Source: Desulfobacteraceae bacterium (GTDB lineage Bacteria > Desulfobacterota > DSM-4660 > Desulfatiglandales > B25-G16). Taken from it: a stretch of DNA of 13,453 nucleotides. A program made the position numbers and the translations under genes. Below are positions 13,316-13,453 of the stretch, piece by piece. The stretch spans positions 1 through 13,453 of the forward strand of contig JAUWZC010000044.1 of the NCBI GenBank assembly GCA_030615565.1, written 5' to 3'. How positions within the stretch are numbered: position 1 is the first letter of the stretch; each line of letters begins with the position of its first letter. The notes under the pieces were generated by a model. It worked only from the letters and a program-made list of their open reading frames with translations. It was not told where the DNA came from and did no database searches.

Positions 13316-13453
13316 ATCGGGATAGGGAGGAGCCTCACGACTCCCCTCCTCCCACACCACCTGGCATACGGATCACGTACCAAGGCGGTTCGGTTGATTA
13401 AATCGGTTTAACAAACAGCCTTGGTAGCCCTAAAGCTGCAAAATACTTTGCTG
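13316..13453 (-). mobile_element. 3' end of a probable group II intron (domains V and VI)
   Basis: Reading leftwards, 13390-13356 is a 35-nt hairpin whose ends AACCGCC and GGTGGT pair. It contains the CGC triad and a TACG/CGTA upper stem, as in domain V of bacterial group II introns. It is followed by a GC-rich hairpin GGGAGGAG/CTCCTCCC (13325-13352) and CTATCCCGAT ending at 13316, matching domain VI and a typical 3' splice end. The sequence to the right would hold domain IV and the reverse transcriptase; only a short frame ending at 13408 is visible. Recognised from remembered intron sequence, not from a covariance search. Confidence 0.55.

Overview
The window is a chromosomal-type integron. 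It holds the 5' end of a dead integrase gene, an attI region and thirteen gene cassettes, all transcribed leftwards (minus strand). Moderate GC, the tlyA copy, a REP-type transposase remnant and a group II intron end suggest a Gram-negative environmental bacterium or metagenome contig. A Desulfobacterota-like or proteobacterial host is plausible, but the sequence does not settle this.

Right flank (11430-13453). intI (plus strand, 11430-11932) has lost its middle: the N-terminal half up to the catalytic-Arg box is joined, out of frame, to the last codons of the normal integrase C-terminus. Next to it is a 5'-truncated tlyA rRNA methyltransferase gene (11970-12458). It is cut by a roughly 231-bp element (12459-12689) that has inverted ends and carries a 41-codon remnant of a Y1/REP-associated transposase. 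A 205-aa unknown gene (12677-13294) runs into that element. The 3' end of a probable group II intron (domains V and VI) fills 13316-13453.

attI (about 11305-11429) contains four RTTGAT repeats and a junction box GTTGTGA, where cassette 1 begins.

Cassette array (1-11310), in the order read from attI: (1) a two-gene cassette with a PHP-domain/ABC-type ATPase and a small acidic partner; (2) an ORF-less mini-cassette of about 167 bp; (3) a 240-aa helical unknown; (4) a DUF7662-like/PD-(D/E)XK nuclease fusion; (5) a 119-aa unknown; (6) a PIN-like protein; (7) a 210-aa unknown; (8) a DUF4238 protein; (9) a DUF5677-like protein; (10) an AbiU2-type HEPN protein; (11) a YbaK/EbsC deacylase; (12) a class I SAM methyltransferase; (13) an Asp/Glu racemase family protein cut by the window edge. 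Twelve attC sites separate them. In most cassettes the R'' box of the attC is the complement of the first bases of the same cassette, which fixes the cassette boundaries.

Together: several cassettes (AbiU2/HEPN, PIN, PD-(D/E)XK, PHP-ATPase, DUF4238, DUF5677) belong to, or look like, families found in phage defence or toxin-type systems, while others (racemase, YbaK, methyltransferase) look metabolic or editing-related. With this integrase inactive, the array should be frozen unless another IntI acts in trans. The most attractive candidate for an undescribed system is the PHP-ATPase plus small acidic protein pair in the first cassette; the DUF7662-nuclease fusion comes second.
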